DNA of 64,000 bases from Noviluteimonas lactosilytica (GCF_020866925.1 NZ_JAJGAK010000002.1:310001-374000); one strand, 5' to 3'. Shown: positions 27,174 to 39,724, numbered from the stretch's first letter. Program-made: numbers and translations. Notes: a model not told the origin generated them from the letters alone.

Positions 27174-28027
27174 ACGCTTCGATCCAGGGCTTGCCCGTGC
27201 ATGCGCACGAGTTGCCGGCGATCGCCTCCGACGGGCATCGCTTCACCCTGCAGGCGCGCGTGCCGTCGAACCCGCGCGCGACGCTGTTGTGGCACGGGGG
27301 CATGGGCATCGCCGCGCGCCATTACCTGCCCTTCGCCGACGCGCTCGCCGCGCGCGGCATCGCCGTGTTCGTGCCCGATTGGCGCGGGGTCGGCAGCAGC
27401 AGCGCACGCGCCTCGCGCGCGAGCGACTGGGGCTATCGCGAACTGCTGATGGCCGACATGCCGGCGAGCGAAGCCGTGGTCGCACACGCGTTGCCCGAAC
27501 TGCCGCGCATCGTCGGCGGCCACAGCCTCGGCGGCCAATTGGCGAGCGTGCGCGCGGGGCTCGCGCCCGGAAGCGCGCATGGGATGTGGCTCGTCGCGAG
27601 CGGCACACCGTCGTTTCGCGCGTTTCCCTGGCGCAATCGCTGGTGGCTGCCGGGTGCGTATCACCTGCTCGACGCGATCGCGCGAACGTCCGGGAAGCTG
27701 CCGGGGCGGCGCATCGGTTTCGGCGGCGAGGAATCGCGCGGCGTGATCCGCGATTGGTCGCGCAGCGGCCTGACCGGGCGTTACGCGGCCGCCGACCTCG
27801 CGGTCGATCTCGAACTCGCGCTGCAGCGCGTCGCGATTCCGATCCGCGCGGTGCGCATGACCCACGACTGGCTCGCGCCGTTGTCCTCGCTGCAGGCGCT
27901 GCTCGCGAAGATGCCCGAGGCGCGCGCGGAGATCGCGGCGCTCGACGCGGCGGCGCCGCACGTGCGCGCCGACCACTACCACTGGATGAAGCATCCGGTC
28001 GCGACCGTCGACGCGTTGCTGGAGTAA
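27170..28027 (+). CDS. Alpha/beta-hydrolase fold protein
   Basis: A 285-aa cytoplasmic serine hydrolase. It has the oxyanion-side LLWHGGMGIAARHYLPFADAL, DWRGVGSS, the nucleophile elbow GGHSLGGQL, and a late DHYHWMKHP that may supply the catalytic His. It resembles the COG4757-type predicted hydrolases. The substrate is unknown. The ATG overlaps the thiD stop by four bases, so it is the last gene of the gcvR-to-hydrolase run. Confidence 0.8.
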   Translation: MNASIQGLPVHAHELPAIASDGHRFTLQARVPSNPRATLLWHGGMGIAARHYLPFADALAARGIAVFVPDWRGVGSSSARASRASDWGYRELLMADMPASEAVVAHALPELPRIVGGHSLGGQLASVRAGLAPGSAHGMWLVASGTPSFRAFPWRNRWWLPGAYHLLDAIARTSGKLPGRRIGFGGEESRGVIRDWSRSGLTGRYAAADLAVDLELALQRVAIPIRAVRMTHDWLAPLSSLQALLAKMPEARAEIAALDAAAPHVRADHYHWMKHPVATVDALLE

Positions 28028-28129
28028 CCGCATCCGCGCGGCCCGATCCGACGTAGCTCCGGGATGGGCGTAGGATCGAACCCGTTGAGTCCGTCCTCGA
28101 CCCACCCTGCCTTGCGCCCGGAGCGACGC

Positions 28130-28729
28130 ATGCCGGAATCGGCCCCGTTCGAAGATCGCGTCGACACCCTGCCCGAAACGCCGATGGACCGGCACGGGCT
28201 CGAGCGCCTGCTCGCCGCCGTCGCGCGCGGCGATGCGCAGGCCTTCGAGCGGCTGTACCACGCGACGTCGGCGAAGTTGTTCGGTGTCTGCCTGCGCCTG
28301 CTGTCCGACCGCACCGACGCGGAAGACGCAGTGCAGGAGGCCTACGCCGCGATCTGGCGCAAGGCCGCGCAATACGATCCGACGATCGCGAGCCCGATCT
28401 CGTGGCTGGCGATGATCGCGCACAACAAGTCGATCGACCGCTTGCGTCGCGACGGACCGGCGCACAACACGTTGCCGATCGAATTCGCGTTCGACGTCAG
28501 CGACCACGCCCCCACCGCGCCCGCGCTCGCCGAACACGCCGGCGAAACGCGCCAGCTCGATCGCTGCCTGCAGCAACTCGAAGCGCGCCGTCGCGCGCTG
28601 ATTCGCACCGCCTTCTATGAGGGCGCGACGTACGAGGAACTCGCGCGCCGCACCGACACCCCCATCGGCACGGTGAAAAGCTGGATCCGCCGCGGCCTGA
28701 TGCAACTGCGCACGTGCCTGGAATCATGA
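28130..28729 (+). CDS. ECF RNA polymerase sigma factor (SigK/RpoE-like)
   Basis: A 199-aa sigma70-family factor with region 2 (GDAQAFERLYHATSAKLFGVCLRLL, DAEDAVQEAYAAIWRKA) and region 4 (ALIRTAFYEGATYEELARRTDTPIGTVKSWIRRGLMQLR). The ATG at 28130 has GGAG six bases upstream; a longer in-frame start at 28064 is less likely. It overlaps the anti-sigma start by four bases (ATGA), so the factor and its inhibitor are made together. The stimulus is unknown. Confidence 0.92.
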   Translation: MPESAPFEDRVDTLPETPMDRHGLERLLAAVARGDAQAFERLYHATSAKLFGVCLRLLSDRTDAEDAVQEAYAAIWRKAAQYDPTIASPISWLAMIAHNKSIDRLRRDGPAHNTLPIEFAFDVSDHAPTAPALAEHAGETRQLDRCLQQLEARRRALIRTAFYEGATYEELARRTDTPIGTVKSWIRRGLMQLRTCLES

Positions 28730-29502
28730 GCGAGCTCGACGACAAGACGATCCCTCCGGACGGCGACGACATCGGCGCCGCCGAATACGTGCTCGGCACG
28801 ATGGATGCTGACGCGCGCGAAGCCTTCGCCGCGCGCATCGAACGCGACCCGATGCTGGCGCGCGCGATCGACGCATGGCGCGAACGCCTGGGGCCGATGA
28901 CCGACGAGATCCCGCCGGTCGTGCCGCCGATGTACCTGTGGCATCGCGTTCGCGCGCGCGCCGGCATCCCGCTCGACGACGGCATGCTCGATGACGGCGT
29001 CGCCTCGCGCGAATCGCCGCCGTGGTGGGATCGCATCGCCGTGTGGCGCGGCCTGACGATGGCCGGCCTCGCCGCCACGGCCGCCTGCGTCATCGCCCTC
29101 ATCGCCCTGCCCCGCACGCAAGCGCCCTCGGTCCCGCCGGTCGCGCGCTCTGCGCTCCCGCATCCGCTGCGCCTGGTCGCGACGATGCACGACGGCAAGG
29201 GCCGCAACACCTACATGGCCGCGGTCGACGACGATGCCTGCACGCTCGTCCTCATGCCGTTGGTGCGCGACCCCGCACCGGGCCAGGTCCCGCAACTGTG
29301 GGTGGTCGCCGACGACGGCACGCCGCATTCGCTCGGCCTCGGCAGCGACACGCCGATGCAGGCGATGTCCGTGCCTGCCGCAATGCGCCCGCAGCTGTTG
29401 GCCGAAGGATCGCTGGCCGTCTCGATGGAGCCGCCGGGCGGCTCGCCGACCGGGAGGCCCACCGGCTTCGTCATCGGCCGGGGCGACCTCACGCATCTGT
29501 GA
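28726..29502 (+). CDS. Anti-sigma factor, RskA-like
   Basis: A 258-aa membrane regulator. The N-terminal cytoplasmic helix region (IGAAEYVLGTMDADAREAF) binds the sigma factor and is the RskA-type anti-sigma start. One transmembrane span lies near 105-125 (AGLAATAACVIALIAL). A periplasmic RskA C-terminal domain follows (PQLWVVADDGTPHSLGLG, LAVSMEPPGGSPTGRPTGFVI). It probably holds the upstream ECF sigma until a signal is sensed. Confidence 0.9.
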   Translation: MSELDDKTIPPDGDDIGAAEYVLGTMDADAREAFAARIERDPMLARAIDAWRERLGPMTDEIPPVVPPMYLWHRVRARAGIPLDDGMLDDGVASRESPPWWDRIAVWRGLTMAGLAATAACVIALIALPRTQAPSVPPVARSALPHPLRLVATMHDGKGRNTYMAAVDDDACTLVLMPLVRDPAPGQVPQLWVVADDGTPHSLGLGSDTPMQAMSVPAAMRPQLLAEGSLAVSMEPPGGSPTGRPTGFVIGRGDLTHL

Positions 29503-29523
29503 TGCGATAATCGGCCGGCCTTT

Positions 29524-29597
29524 GGCCCCGTAGCTCAGTTGGATAGAGCGGTCCCCTCCTAAGGGACAGGTCGCACGTTCGAATCGTGTCGGGGCCG
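29524..29597 (+). tRNA. tRNA-Arg (anticodon CCT)
   Basis: Cloverleaf with acceptor stem GGCCCCG/CGGGGCC, D arm TAGCTCAGTTGGATAGAGC, anticodon arm GTCCC-CTCCTAA-GGGAC (CCT, reading AGG) and T arm with GTTCGAATC. The 3' CCA is not encoded (the sequence runs G-CAT), unlike the other three tRNAs here. The next coding start is only 27 bases downstream. Confidence 0.95.
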
Positions 29598-29624
29598 CAT
29601 GAATCCCCCCATCTGGAGTTCGCT

Positions 29625-31157
29625 GTGACTCATCCCGTTCTGAAGGCCCTCGGCCTCGGCGACATCGAATCCGGTACGTATCTCGGCAACGGCGAGTGGT
29701 CGAAGACCACCGACGCCGGCGTGATCGAGCCGGTCAATCCCACCGACGGCGTCGTGCTCGCCAAGGTGCATGCGTCGTCGCAGTCGGACTACGACACGAT
29801 CGTCGAGCGCGCGCAGGCCACGTTCAAGGTGTGGCGCGCCACGCCGGCGCCGCGTCGCGGCGAAGCGATCCGCCTGTGCGCCGAAGCGCTGCGCACGCAC
29901 AAGGACGCGCTCGGTTCGCTGGTAGCGCTGGAGATGGGCAAGTCGAAGCCGGAAGGCGACGGCGAAGTGCAGGAGATGATCGACATCGGCGAGTTCGCCG
30001 TCGGTCTGTCGCGCCAGCTGTACGGCCTGACGATGCATTCCGAGCGCCCGGGCCACCGCATGTACGAGCAGTGGCACCCGATCGGCCTGGTCGGCATCAT
30101 CAGCGCGTTCAACTTCCCCGTCGCGGTGTGGGCGTGGAACTCGTTCATCGCCGCGGTGTGCGGCGACGTCGCGATCTGGAAGCCCTCGCCGAAGACGCCG
30201 CTGTCGGCGATCGCGGCGATGAAGATCTGCAACGAAGCGCTCAAGAAGGGCGGCTTCCCCGACATCTTCTTCCTGTTCAACGACGGTGGGAACGAACTCG
30301 CGCAGCAGTTCGTCGACGACAAGCGCGTGCCGCTGATCTCGTTCACCGGTTCGACCAAGGTGGGCCGCATCGTCGGCGAGCGCGTCTCGCGCCGCATGGG
30401 CCGTTCGCTGCTCGAGCTGGGCGGCAACAACGCGATCATCGTCGACAAGTCGGCGGACCTGAAGCTCGCCATCCCCGCCATCGCGTTCGGCGCGGTCGGC
30501 ACCGCGGGCCAGCGCTGCACGACGACGCGCCGGTTGATCGTGCAGGAATCGATTTACGACGATGTCCTGTCGAAGCTCGTCGCTGCGTACAAGCAAGTGG
30601 AGAAGAAGATCGGCGACCCGACCGATCCGTCCAACCTGATGGGCCCGCTCAACAGCCGCGATGCGGTCGAGGCCTACCTCGACGCGGTGTCGCAGGCGAA
30701 GGCCGCGGGCGGCAAGGTGGAGACGGGCGGCGCGGCGATCGAGGGCAAGGGGAACTTCGTGCTGCCGACCATCGTGACCGGTCTGACCAACGACGCGGCC
30801 ATCGTCCAGCACGAGACCTTCGCGCCGATCCTCTACGTCATGAAGTTCCGCACGCTGGAGGAAGCCATCGAGATGCAGAACGCGGTGCCGCAGGGCCTGT
30901 CGTCCTCGATCTTCACCCAGGACCTCAAGGCCGCCGAAGCCTTCCTCGCCGCGTCCGGTTCTGACTGCGGCATCGCCAACGTCAACATCGGCACCTCCGG
31001 CGCCGAGATCGGCGGTGCGTTCGGCGGCGAGAAGGAAACGGGCGGCGGACGCGAGTCGGGTTCCGATGCGTGGCGCGCGTACATGCGCCGCCAGACGAAC
31101 ACGATCAACTACTCCGACGCGCTGCCGCTGGCGCAGGGCATCAAGTTCGACCTGTGA
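29625..31157 (+). CDS. amaB: Aldehyde dehydrogenase, ALDH7/AMSDH-like
   Basis: Probably oxidises alpha-aminoadipate semialdehyde (piperideine-6-carboxylate) to aminoadipate in lysine breakdown. The 510 aa have the cofactor segment [32 protein letters not shown], general base E264 in [10 protein letters not shown] and nucleophile C298 in [18 protein letters not shown] and the tail [20 protein letters not shown] are ALDH7-like. The GTG at 29625 has CTGGAG nine bases upstream. The substrate is inferred from the family. Confidence 0.88.
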   Translation: MTHPVLKALGLGDIESGTYLGNGEWSKTTDAGVIEPVNPTDGVVLAKVHASSQSDYDTIVERAQATFKVWRATPAPRRGEAIRLCAEALRTHKDALGSLVALEMGKSKPEGDGEVQEMIDIGEFAVGLSRQLYGLTMHSERPGHRMYEQWHPIGLVGIISAFNFPVAVWAWNSFIAAVCGDVAIWKPSPKTPLSAIAAMKICNEALKKGGFPDIFFLFNDGGNELAQQFVDDKRVPLISFTGSTKVGRIVGERVSRRMGRSLLELGGNNAIIVDKSADLKLAIPAIAFGAVGTAGQRCTTTRRLIVQESIYDDVLSKLVAAYKQVEKKIGDPTDPSNLMGPLNSRDAVEAYLDAVSQAKAAGGKVETGGAAIEGKGNFVLPTIVTGLTNDAAIVQHETFAPILYVMKFRTLEEAIEMQNAVPQGLSSSIFTQDLKAAEAFLAASGSDCGIANVNIGTSGAEIGGAFGGEKETGGGRESGSDAWRAYMRRQTNTINYSDALPLAQGIKFDL

Positions 31158-31176
31158 CGACGGGCCACTGACAAGG

Positions 31177-32232
31177 ATGTACGGACTCGCCCGCCCCTTC
31201 CTCTTCGGGCTCGACGCAGAGCGCGCGCACGACGTCACGTTGAGCGCGCTCGAAGCGGCGTATCGCAGCGGCATCAATCCGCTGATCGCCGGCACGCCGA
31301 AGCCGCTCGCGACCCGGGCCTTCGGCCTGCAGTTCCCCAACCCCGTCGGCCTCGCCGCGGGGCTGGACAAGAACGGCGAGCACATCGATGCGCTGCTCGC
31401 GCTCGGGTTCGGCTTCATCGAGATCGGCACGACCACGCCGCGGCCGCAGGAAGGCAACCCGAAGCCGCGCATGTTCCGCCTGCCGGACCAGCGCGCGGTG
31501 ATCAATCGCCTGGGGTTCAACAACCTCGGCGTCGATGCGCTGGTGCGCAACGTCGAGAAGGCCAAGCGGCGCGGCGTGCTCGGCATCAACATCGGCAAGA
31601 ACAAGGACACGCCGAACGAATCGGCCGAGTCCGATTACCTGTATTGCATGGAGCGCGTGTACGCGCTCGCCGACTACATCACCGTCAACATCTCTTCGCC
31701 CAACACCGCGGGCCTGCGCGAGTTGCAGGAAGAGCAGCAACTGCGCCGCCTCGTCGCTGCGTTGCGCGAAGCGCAGGAACGCCTGGCCGCGCAGCACGGC
31801 CGGCGCGTGCCGATGCTGGTGAAGATCGCGCCGGACCTCACCGACGACGACATCGACGCCGCGGGCCGCGTGCTCAGCGACCTCGAAGTCGACGGCGTGA
31901 TCGCGACCAACACGACGATCGGCCGCTTCGGCCTGGACGGCGTGCGCCACGCGAACGAAGCGGGCGGCCTGTCCGGCGAACCGCTGATGGGCAAGTCGAC
32001 GCTCGTGCTGCGCCGGTTGCGCACGCGCCTGCCGGAACACATCCCGATGATCGGCGTCGGCGGCATTCTTTCGGGCGCCGATGCGGCGACGAAGCAGGCC
32101 GCGGGCGCGACGCTGGTGCAGATGTACACGGGCCTGGTCTATCGCGGGCCCGCGCTGATCAGCGAATGCGTGGAAGCCGTGCGCCGCCGCAAGGAAGCGC
32201 CGAGCCGCGGGAACCTGCCGCCGCATGGCTGA
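31177..32232 (+). CDS. pyrD: Dihydroorotate dehydrogenase (quinone), class 2
   Basis: Oxidises dihydroorotate to orotate, passing electrons to ubiquinone at the inner membrane. The 351 aa begin with the amphipathic membrane-binding [19 protein letters not shown]. Then come [24 protein letters not shown], the catalytic-Ser strand [21 protein letters not shown] and the FMN-phosphate site [14 protein letters not shown] precedes the ATG. It overlaps the murB start by eight bases. Confidence 0.97.
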   Translation: MYGLARPFLFGLDAERAHDVTLSALEAAYRSGINPLIAGTPKPLATRAFGLQFPNPVGLAAGLDKNGEHIDALLALGFGFIEIGTTTPRPQEGNPKPRMFRLPDQRAVINRLGFNNLGVDALVRNVEKAKRRGVLGINIGKNKDTPNESAESDYLYCMERVYALADYITVNISSPNTAGLRELQEEQQLRRLVAALREAQERLAAQHGRRVPMLVKIAPDLTDDDIDAAGRVLSDLEVDGVIATNTTIGRFGLDGVRHANEAGGLSGEPLMGKSTLVLRRLRTRLPEHIPMIGVGGILSGADAATKQAAGATLVQMYTGLVYRGPALISECVEAVRRRKEAPSRGNLPPHG

Positions 32233-33307
32233 CGCCAGGATGCCTGCGATTCGCATGAGCACGATCGAAATGGGCAAGTACCGCCTGGTCGAAAACGCGA
32301 AGCTCGATGCCCGCAACACCTTCGGCGTCGCCGCGCGCGCGCCGATGCTCGTCGAAGTGGCCGACACCGACGCACTGCCGGACCTGTTCGGCAACGCGAT
32401 GCTGCGCGACGGTCCCGTGCTCGTGCTCGGCGGCGGCAGCAACCTGCTGTTCGCCGGCGATGCGCCGGGCGCGGTGCTCGCGCTGACCGCGCAGAAGATC
32501 GCGCTGCTCGAAGACGACGGCGACATCGCGATCGTGCGCGCCGACGCGGGCGTCGAGTGGCACGCCTTCGTGTTGTGGACGCTGGGTCATGGCCTGGCGG
32601 GGCTCGAGAACCTCGCGCTGATCCCCGGCACCGTCGGTGCTGCGCCGATCCAGAACATCGGCGCGTACGGCGTCGAAGTGCGCGAGTCGATCCACGCCGT
32701 GCATGCCTTCGACCGCGACACGCGGAGCATGACTTCGCTCACGGCCGCGCAATGCGCGTTCGCCTATCGTGACAGCGTGTTCAAGCACGCGCCCGACCGT
32801 TACGTGGTCACCGCCGTCGACTTCCGCCTGTCGCGCACGCCGCACTTGCGCACCGACTACGCGGGCGTCGGCGACGAACTCGCGGCGATGGGCATCGATG
32901 CACCGCGTCCTTCGCAGGTCGCCGAAGCGGTGTGCCGCATCCGGCGCCGCAAGCTGCCCGACCCTGCCGTCATCGGCAACGCCGGCAGCTTCTTCAAGAA
33001 TCCGATCGTGCCCGCCGCCGAGGCCGAAGCGCTGCAGCGCGAGCACGCGGCGTTGCCGATGTTCCGCAGCGGCAACGAGGCGACGCGCAAGTTGTCGGCC
33101 GCATGGCTGATCGACCAGTGCGGCTGGAAGGGCCATCGCGAAGGCGACGCGGGCGTCGCGGCCACGCATGCGCTCGTGCTCGTCAACCACGGCCATGCGA
33201 CGGGCGCGGAACTGCTGGCGCTGGCGCGACGCATCGCCGCATCGGTGCGCGAACGTTTCGGCGTCGCCATCGAACCCGAACCGCGGATCGTCGGCGACCG
33301 CTGGTGA
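32225..33307 (+). CDS. murB: UDP-N-acetylenolpyruvoylglucosamine reductase
   Basis: Second step of UDP-MurNAc synthesis. The 360 aa of the E. coli-type (type I) MurB show [11 protein letters not shown], the FAD site [26 protein letters not shown], the catalytic Ser in [10 protein letters not shown], and the C-terminal EPEPRIVGD with the active-site Glu. Start candidates are 32225, 32240 and 32255; the most upstream overlaps pyrD by eight bases. It is followed by the transporter with a GTGA overlap. Confidence 0.96.
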   Translation: MADARMPAIRMSTIEMGKYRLVENAKLDARNTFGVAARAPMLVEVADTDALPDLFGNAMLRDGPVLVLGGGSNLLFAGDAPGAVLALTAQKIALLEDDGDIAIVRADAGVEWHAFVLWTLGHGLAGLENLALIPGTVGAAPIQNIGAYGVEVRESIHAVHAFDRDTRSMTSLTAAQCAFAYRDSVFKHAPDRYVVTAVDFRLSRTPHLRTDYAGVGDELAAMGIDAPRPSQVAEAVCRIRRRKLPDPAVIGNAGSFFKNPIVPAAEAEALQREHAALPMFRSGNEATRKLSAAWLIDQCGWKGHREGDAGVAATHALVLVNHGHATGAELLALARRIAASVRERFGVAIEPEPRIVGDRW

Positions 33308-34224
33308 TCGCCGTCGCGCAACAACCCTCCCGCTACTGGCAAGCCGCGCTGCTCATGCTGGGCAGCGCGTGTTTCTTCGGCTTGATGGCGGTGGCGATCC
33401 GGCTGGCGTCGGCGACGCTGCACACGTTCGAGATCGCGTTCTTCCGCAACTTCTTCGGGCTCGTCGCCGCGGCGCCGCTGCTGCTGCGCCACGGGCCGCA
33501 GATCCTGCGCACGACCCAGTTCCCGCGTTACATCGTGCGATGCGTGATCGGCGTGGTGTCGATGTTCTGCGGCTTCTGGGCGATCGGCCACCTGCCGCTC
33601 GCGCAGGCGGTCTCGCTGTCGTACTCCACGCCGCTGTTCGTCACCATCGCCGCGGTGTGGATGCTCGGCGAACAGGTGCGCGCGCGACGCTGGGCCGCGG
33701 TGATCGTCGGCTTCATCGGCGTGCTCGTCATCGTGCGCCCCGGCAGTTCGAGCTTCACCCTCGGCACGCTCGTCGCGCTGAGCGCGGCGGTGCTGAGCGG
33801 CCTGGTGTCGATCCAGATCAAGCAGCTCTCGCGCACGGAACCGGCCGACCGCATCGTGCTGTACACGACGATGCTGTGGGTGCCGATGTCGCTGGTGCCC
33901 GCGCTGTTCGTGTGGGAATGGCCGCAGGGCATCACCTGGGCGTGGATCGTCGCCGCCGGCTTCATGGGCACCGGCGGCCACATGCTGTGGACGCGCGCGC
34001 TCAAGCTCGGCGACGTGAGCGCGCTGACGCCGATCAGCTTCATGCAGCTGCCGATCGTCGCGATCTTCGGCTGGCTGCTGTTCGACGAACGCCTAGACCG
34101 CTGGACCGTCATCGGCGCCGCGATCATCTTCAGCGCGAACGCCTACATCGCCCATCGCGAGGCGACGCTCTCGAAGAAGCACGCGACGACCGCGCCGACG
34201 GAAGCGGCGCAGCCGAACGAGTAG
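33304..34224 (+). CDS. EamA/DMT-family transporter
   Basis: A 306-aa inner-membrane protein with about ten spans in two EamA repeats (ACFFGLMAVAIRLAS and the mirrored half with SFMQLPIVAIFGWLLFDERLDRWTVIGAAIIF). DMT exporters move metabolites or drugs; the substrate is not readable. The GTG start overlaps the murB stop. The tail is short, basic and Thr/Ala-rich. It converges on fabB across 34 bases. Confidence 0.88.
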   Translation: MIAVAQQPSRYWQAALLMLGSACFFGLMAVAIRLASATLHTFEIAFFRNFFGLVAAAPLLLRHGPQILRTTQFPRYIVRCVIGVVSMFCGFWAIGHLPLAQAVSLSYSTPLFVTIAAVWMLGEQVRARRWAAVIVGFIGVLVIVRPGSSSFTLGTLVALSAAVLSGLVSIQIKQLSRTEPADRIVLYTTMLWVPMSLVPALFVWEWPQGITWAWIVAAGFMGTGGHMLWTRALKLGDVSALTPISFMQLPIVAIFGWLLFDERLDRWTVIGAAIIFSANAYIAHREATLSKKHATTAPTEAAQPNE

Positions 34225-34258
34225 CGACGCGGAAGCGCGCGAGTTGCGCGCCCGTGCG

Positions 34259-35485
34259 TTACGCCGCGACGCGCTTGAACACCAGCGTCCCGTTGGTGCC
34301 GCCGAAGCCGAAGCTGTTCGACATCACCGTGTCCAGCGTCGCCGGCTTGCTCTCGCGCAGGATCGGGTAGCCCTCGGCGCCGGGGTCGAGTTGCGTGATG
34401 TGCGCCGAGCCGGCGACGAAGCCGCCTTCCATCATCAGCAGGCAGTAGATCGCCTCGTGCACGCTCGCGGCGCCGAGCGAATGGCCGCTGAGGGCCTTCG
34501 TCGACGACAGCGGCGGGACGTCGTCGCCGAACACGTTGCGCACCGCCTGCAGCTCGGTGAGATCGCCCAGCGGCGTCGAGGTGCCGTGCGTGTTGAGGTA
34601 GTCGATCTTGCCGACGCCGTTGCCGTCGAAGCCCGCCATCGCCATCTGCATGCAGCGCACCGCGCCTTCGCCCGACGGCGCGACCATGTCGACGCCATCC
34701 GACGTCACGCCATAGCCGACGAGCTCGGCGATGATGCGCGCGCCGCGCGCCTTCGCGTGTTCGTATTCCTCCAGCACCAGGATGCCGCCGCCACCGGCGA
34801 TGACGAAGCCATCGCGCGTGGCGTCGTAGGGACGCGACGCGGTCGACGGCGTGTCGTTGTGGTGCGTGGTGAGCGCGCCCATCGCATCGAACTGCGAGGT
34901 CATGCTCCAGTGTTCTTCTTCGCCGCCGCCGGCGAACATCACGTCCTTGGCGCCATGGCGGATCAGGTCCGCCGCCGCGCCGATGCAATGCGCGGACGTG
35001 GCGCAGGCCGCGGAGATCGAATACGTCAGCCCGCGGATGCCGAAGGCCGTCGCCAGCGTCGCGGACACGGTCGAACACATCGTGCGCGGCACCATGTACG
35101 GACCGACGCGACGCACGCCCTTGTTGCGCAGCAGATCGGCGGTTTCCACCTGCCACTCCGGCGAACCGCCACCCGAGCCGGCGATCACGCCCGTGCGCGC
35201 GTCCTGCACGTCTTCCTGCGCCAGGCCCGCGTCGGCGACGGCATCGCGCATCGCGAGGTACGAATACGCCGCGGCGTTGCCCATGAAGCGCTTGAGCTTG
35301 CGGTCGATGAGGCTCTCGAGATCGATCTCCGGCACGCCCGCGACATGGCAGCGCAAGCCGTGCTCGGCGTATGCGGGAATCTCCCGGATGCCCGAGCGCA
35401 ATTCGCGCAGCGACGTCGAGACGCTTGCGCGATCATTGCCCAGGCACGACACGATGCCGAGGCCAGTGACGACGACGCGACGCAT
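34259..35485 (-). CDS. fabB: 3-oxoacyl-ACP synthase I
   Basis: Elongates acyl-ACP, including the cis-3-decenoyl intermediate of unsaturated fatty acid synthesis. The 408 aa have the Cys-His-His triad in [26 protein letters not shown] and [16 protein letters not shown], and end [14 protein letters not shown]. The FabB (not FabF) call rests on these and on the neighbour: the ATG at 35485 overlaps the fabA TGA (TGATG), the typical anaerobic unsaturated-fatty-acid pair. Confidence 0.96.
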   Translation of the reverse strand: MRRVVVTGLGIVSCLGNDRASVSTSLRELRSGIREIPAYAEHGLRCHVAGVPEIDLESLIDRKLKRFMGNAAAYSYLAMRDAVADAGLAQEDVQDARTGVIAGSGGGSPEWQVETADLLRNKGVRRVGPYMVPRTMCSTVSATLATAFGIRGLTYSISAACATSAHCIGAAADLIRHGAKDVMFAGGGEEEHWSMTSQFDAMGALTTHHNDTPSTASRPYDATRDGFVIAGGGGILVLEEYEHAKARGARIIAELVGYGVTSDGVDMVAPSGEGAVRCMQMAMAGFDGNGVGKIDYLNTHGTSTPLGDLTELQAVRNVFGDDVPPLSSTKALSGHSLGAASVHEAIYCLLMMEGGFVAGSAHITQLDPGAEGYPILRESKPATLDTVMSNSFGFGGTNGTLVFKRVAA

Positions 35486-36000
35486 CAGAAGCCCTCCGTC
35501 GAAGAGAACAGGCCCACGCGCAGATCCTTCGCGGTGTAGATCTCGCGACCGTCCACCAACATGCGTCCGTCGCCGATGACCATGCGCAACTTGCCGCGCA
35601 GCACGCGACGGATGTCGATCTCGTACGTCACCAGCTTCGCGCTCGGCAACACCTGCCCGGTGAACTTCACTTCGCCGACGCCGAGTGCGCGACCACGACC
35701 CGGTTCGCCCATCCACGGCAGGTAGAAACCGCACAGCTGCCACAGCGCATCGAGGCCGAGGCAACCGGGCATCACCGGATCGCCCTCGAAGTGGCACGCG
35801 AAGAACCAGAGATCCGGCGTGATATCGAGCTCGGCGCGAATCACGCCCTTGCCGTTCTGTCCGCCGTCTTCGGCGATGTGCGTGATGCGATCGAACATCA
35901 GCATCGGGGGCAGCGGCAGCCTGGCATTGCCAGGTCCGAACATGTTGCCGTGCGCGCAGGAAAGCAGCTCCTCGCGGCTGAACGAACTGGGGCGATTCAT
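35485..36000 (-). CDS. fabA: 3-hydroxydecanoyl-ACP dehydratase/isomerase
   Basis: Dehydrates 3-hydroxydecanoyl-ACP and isomerises the double bond, the branch point to unsaturated fatty acids. It is 171 aa, the family's exact size. The active-site His is in [24 protein letters not shown] (read in two parts), together with the conserved Asp of LGLDALWQL. It starts [18 protein letters not shown] at 36000; earlier starts are not FabA-like. It is the first gene of fabA-fabB. The promoter is expected within 36001-36120. Confidence 0.97.
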   Translation of the reverse strand: MNRPSSFSREELLSCAHGNMFGPGNARLPLPPMLMFDRITHIAEDGGQNGKGVIRAELDITPDLWFFACHFEGDPVMPGCLGLDALWQLCGFYLPWMGEPGRGRALGVGEVKFTGQVLPSAKLVTYEIDIRRVLRGKLRMVIGDGRMLVDGREIYTAKDLRVGLFSSTEGF

Positions 36001-36361
36001 TGGGGGTTCGCGCGTCGAAAACGGAAGTGTGAGCCGTCCACGACAATCAACGCAATGACCCGCACCAACCGGGCTTTCACATACGCAAACGTAGGGCCTT
36101 TCGCGCCACCGGCCGGCCAGCGCGCAGCGCGCCCCAGACGAACCCATCGGGTGGAACAGCCCCTTTTAGTAAAAGGGGCGCGCGTCAGCGCGGGAAATTG
36201 GCGGTAACCGCGCCGGGGCCCCGAAGTTTTTCGCCATGCGAAAAACTTTGGGGGCAATGTCATGCACGCAAAGCGTGCATGACGAGCAGCGCCACACAAG
36301 CAAAAGGGCCGCCACCGAAAACAAAAAGGCCGATGGTTTCCCATCGGCCCTTTTGCTTGTG
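36001..36361. other. Hairpin-rich non-coding gap between fabA and tRNA-Arg
   Basis: No credible gene in 361 bases. The left third should hold the fabA promoter. The right two thirds hold a row of perfect or near-perfect short palindromes with three-base loops: GCCCCTTTT-AGT-AAAAGGGGC (36159-36179); a 16-base stem around CAT (36219-36253, one mismatch); and CATGCACGC-AAA-GCGTGCATG (36261-36281). The strong terminator of tRNA-Arg follows. Confidence 0.85.
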
Positions 36362-36367
36362 TGGCGC
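36289..36367. repeat. 22-base inverted repeat around terminator, including tRNA-Arg 3' end
   Basis: 36289-36310 is the exact reverse complement of 36346-36367. The right arm includes the last six bases of tRNA-Arg(ACG). The left arm therefore carries an inverted copy of the tRNA end and its flank. The terminator hairpin lies between and partly within the arms. Confidence 0.85.
36323..36354 (-). terminator. Terminator of tRNA-Arg(ACG)/tRNA-Ser transcript, bidirectional shape
   Basis: GGCCGATGG and CCATCGGCC pair around a TTTC/GAAA tetraloop. There is a T-run on the minus strand (TTTTTG) and a TTTT on the plus strand, so it could stop transcription from both sides. Confidence 0.85.
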
Positions 36368-36438
36368 GCCCGGAGAGATTCGAACTCCCGACCACCAAGT
36401 TCGTAGCCTGGTGCTCTATCCAGCTGAGCTACGGGCGC
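36362..36438 (-). tRNA. tRNA-Arg (anticodon ACG)
   Basis: 77 bases with encoded CCA. The acceptor stem is GCGCCCG/CGGGCGC. The D arm is TAGCTCAGCTGGATAGAGC, the anticodon arm CCAGG-CTACGAA-CTTGG with ACG (A34 normally becomes inosine to read CGU/CGC/CGA), and the T loop GTTCGAATC. Confidence 0.96.
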
Positions 36439-36558
36439 AGAAGCGGAATTATGCAGATCGTTCGTTCTCTTCGCAAGACTTGATCACGAATTTGAACGAA
36501 CGTTTTGAAGCGTATCCCGATGAAGCGGTGTGCCTTTGAATCGCGTGTTGCGTGCAAC

Positions 36559-36651
36559 TGGCGGAGACGGAGGGATTCGAACCCTCGATGGAGCTTTTGA
36601 CCCCATACTCCCTTAGCAGGGGAGCCCCTTCGGCCTCTCGGGCACGTCTCC
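36559..36651 (-). tRNA. tRNA-Ser (anticodon GCT)
   Basis: 93 bases with encoded CCA and the long variable arm of class II tRNAs. The acceptor stem is GGAGACG/CGTCTCC. The anticodon arm is CTCCC-CTGCTAA-GGGAG, giving GCT for AGC/AGU codons. It lies 120 bases upstream of tRNA-Arg on the same strand and 23 bases after csrA. Confidence 0.96.
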
Positions 36652-36674
36652 GAAGAGCGGCGAAGTCTACAGAT

Positions 36675-36887
36675 TCAGCCTGCCCCCGGCAAACCTGATT
36701 TGCCCTGCGGTTCTGCGGGTTCTTCACCGCGCTGGATGCGCTGGTAGATCTCTTCGCGGTGCACGGCGACATCCTTCGGCGCAGTGATGCCGATACGGAC
36801 CTGGTTGCCCTTGACGCCCAGCACCGTCACGGTCACCGAGTCGCCGATCATGAGTGTTTCGCCGACGCGTCGGGTGAGGATCAACAT
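36675..36887 (-). CDS. csrA: Carbon storage regulator CsrA/RsmA
   Basis: A dimeric RNA-binding protein that blocks or stabilises mRNAs at GGA motifs. The 70 aa start [16 protein letters not shown] and include [15 protein letters not shown] and [17 protein letters not shown], with the RNA-contacting R44-type residue in VHREEI. A perfect AAGGAG precedes the ATG. It is followed by tRNA-Ser and tRNA-Arg and preceded by alaS; the alaS-csrA-tRNA-Ser-tRNA-Arg order is common in gammaproteobacteria. Confidence 0.97.
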   Translation of the reverse strand: MLILTRRVGETLMIGDSVTVTVLGVKGNQVRIGITAPKDVAVHREEIYQRIQRGEEPAEPQGKSGLPGAG

Positions 36888-37057
36888 GTTGAGTCTCCTT
36901 CGCCAGCGGCCTTCCCGCTGGTCCTTTCCGCCGCGCAAACCGCGCGGCGGGGCACATCCCTTGGTGCTCGAAGCTGAACGATCATAGTCGCGGGCCACGT
37001 CGGCCCACAACCGCAACTCGTCATGCCGTCGGAACCGCTGCTCCGATGGCCGGACGC

Positions 37058-39724
<2,667 letters not shown>

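Noticed and set aside
36197-36539. 113-codon plus-strand frame across tRNA-Arg
   Set aside because: Reads through hairpins and the antisense of a tRNA; no protein character.
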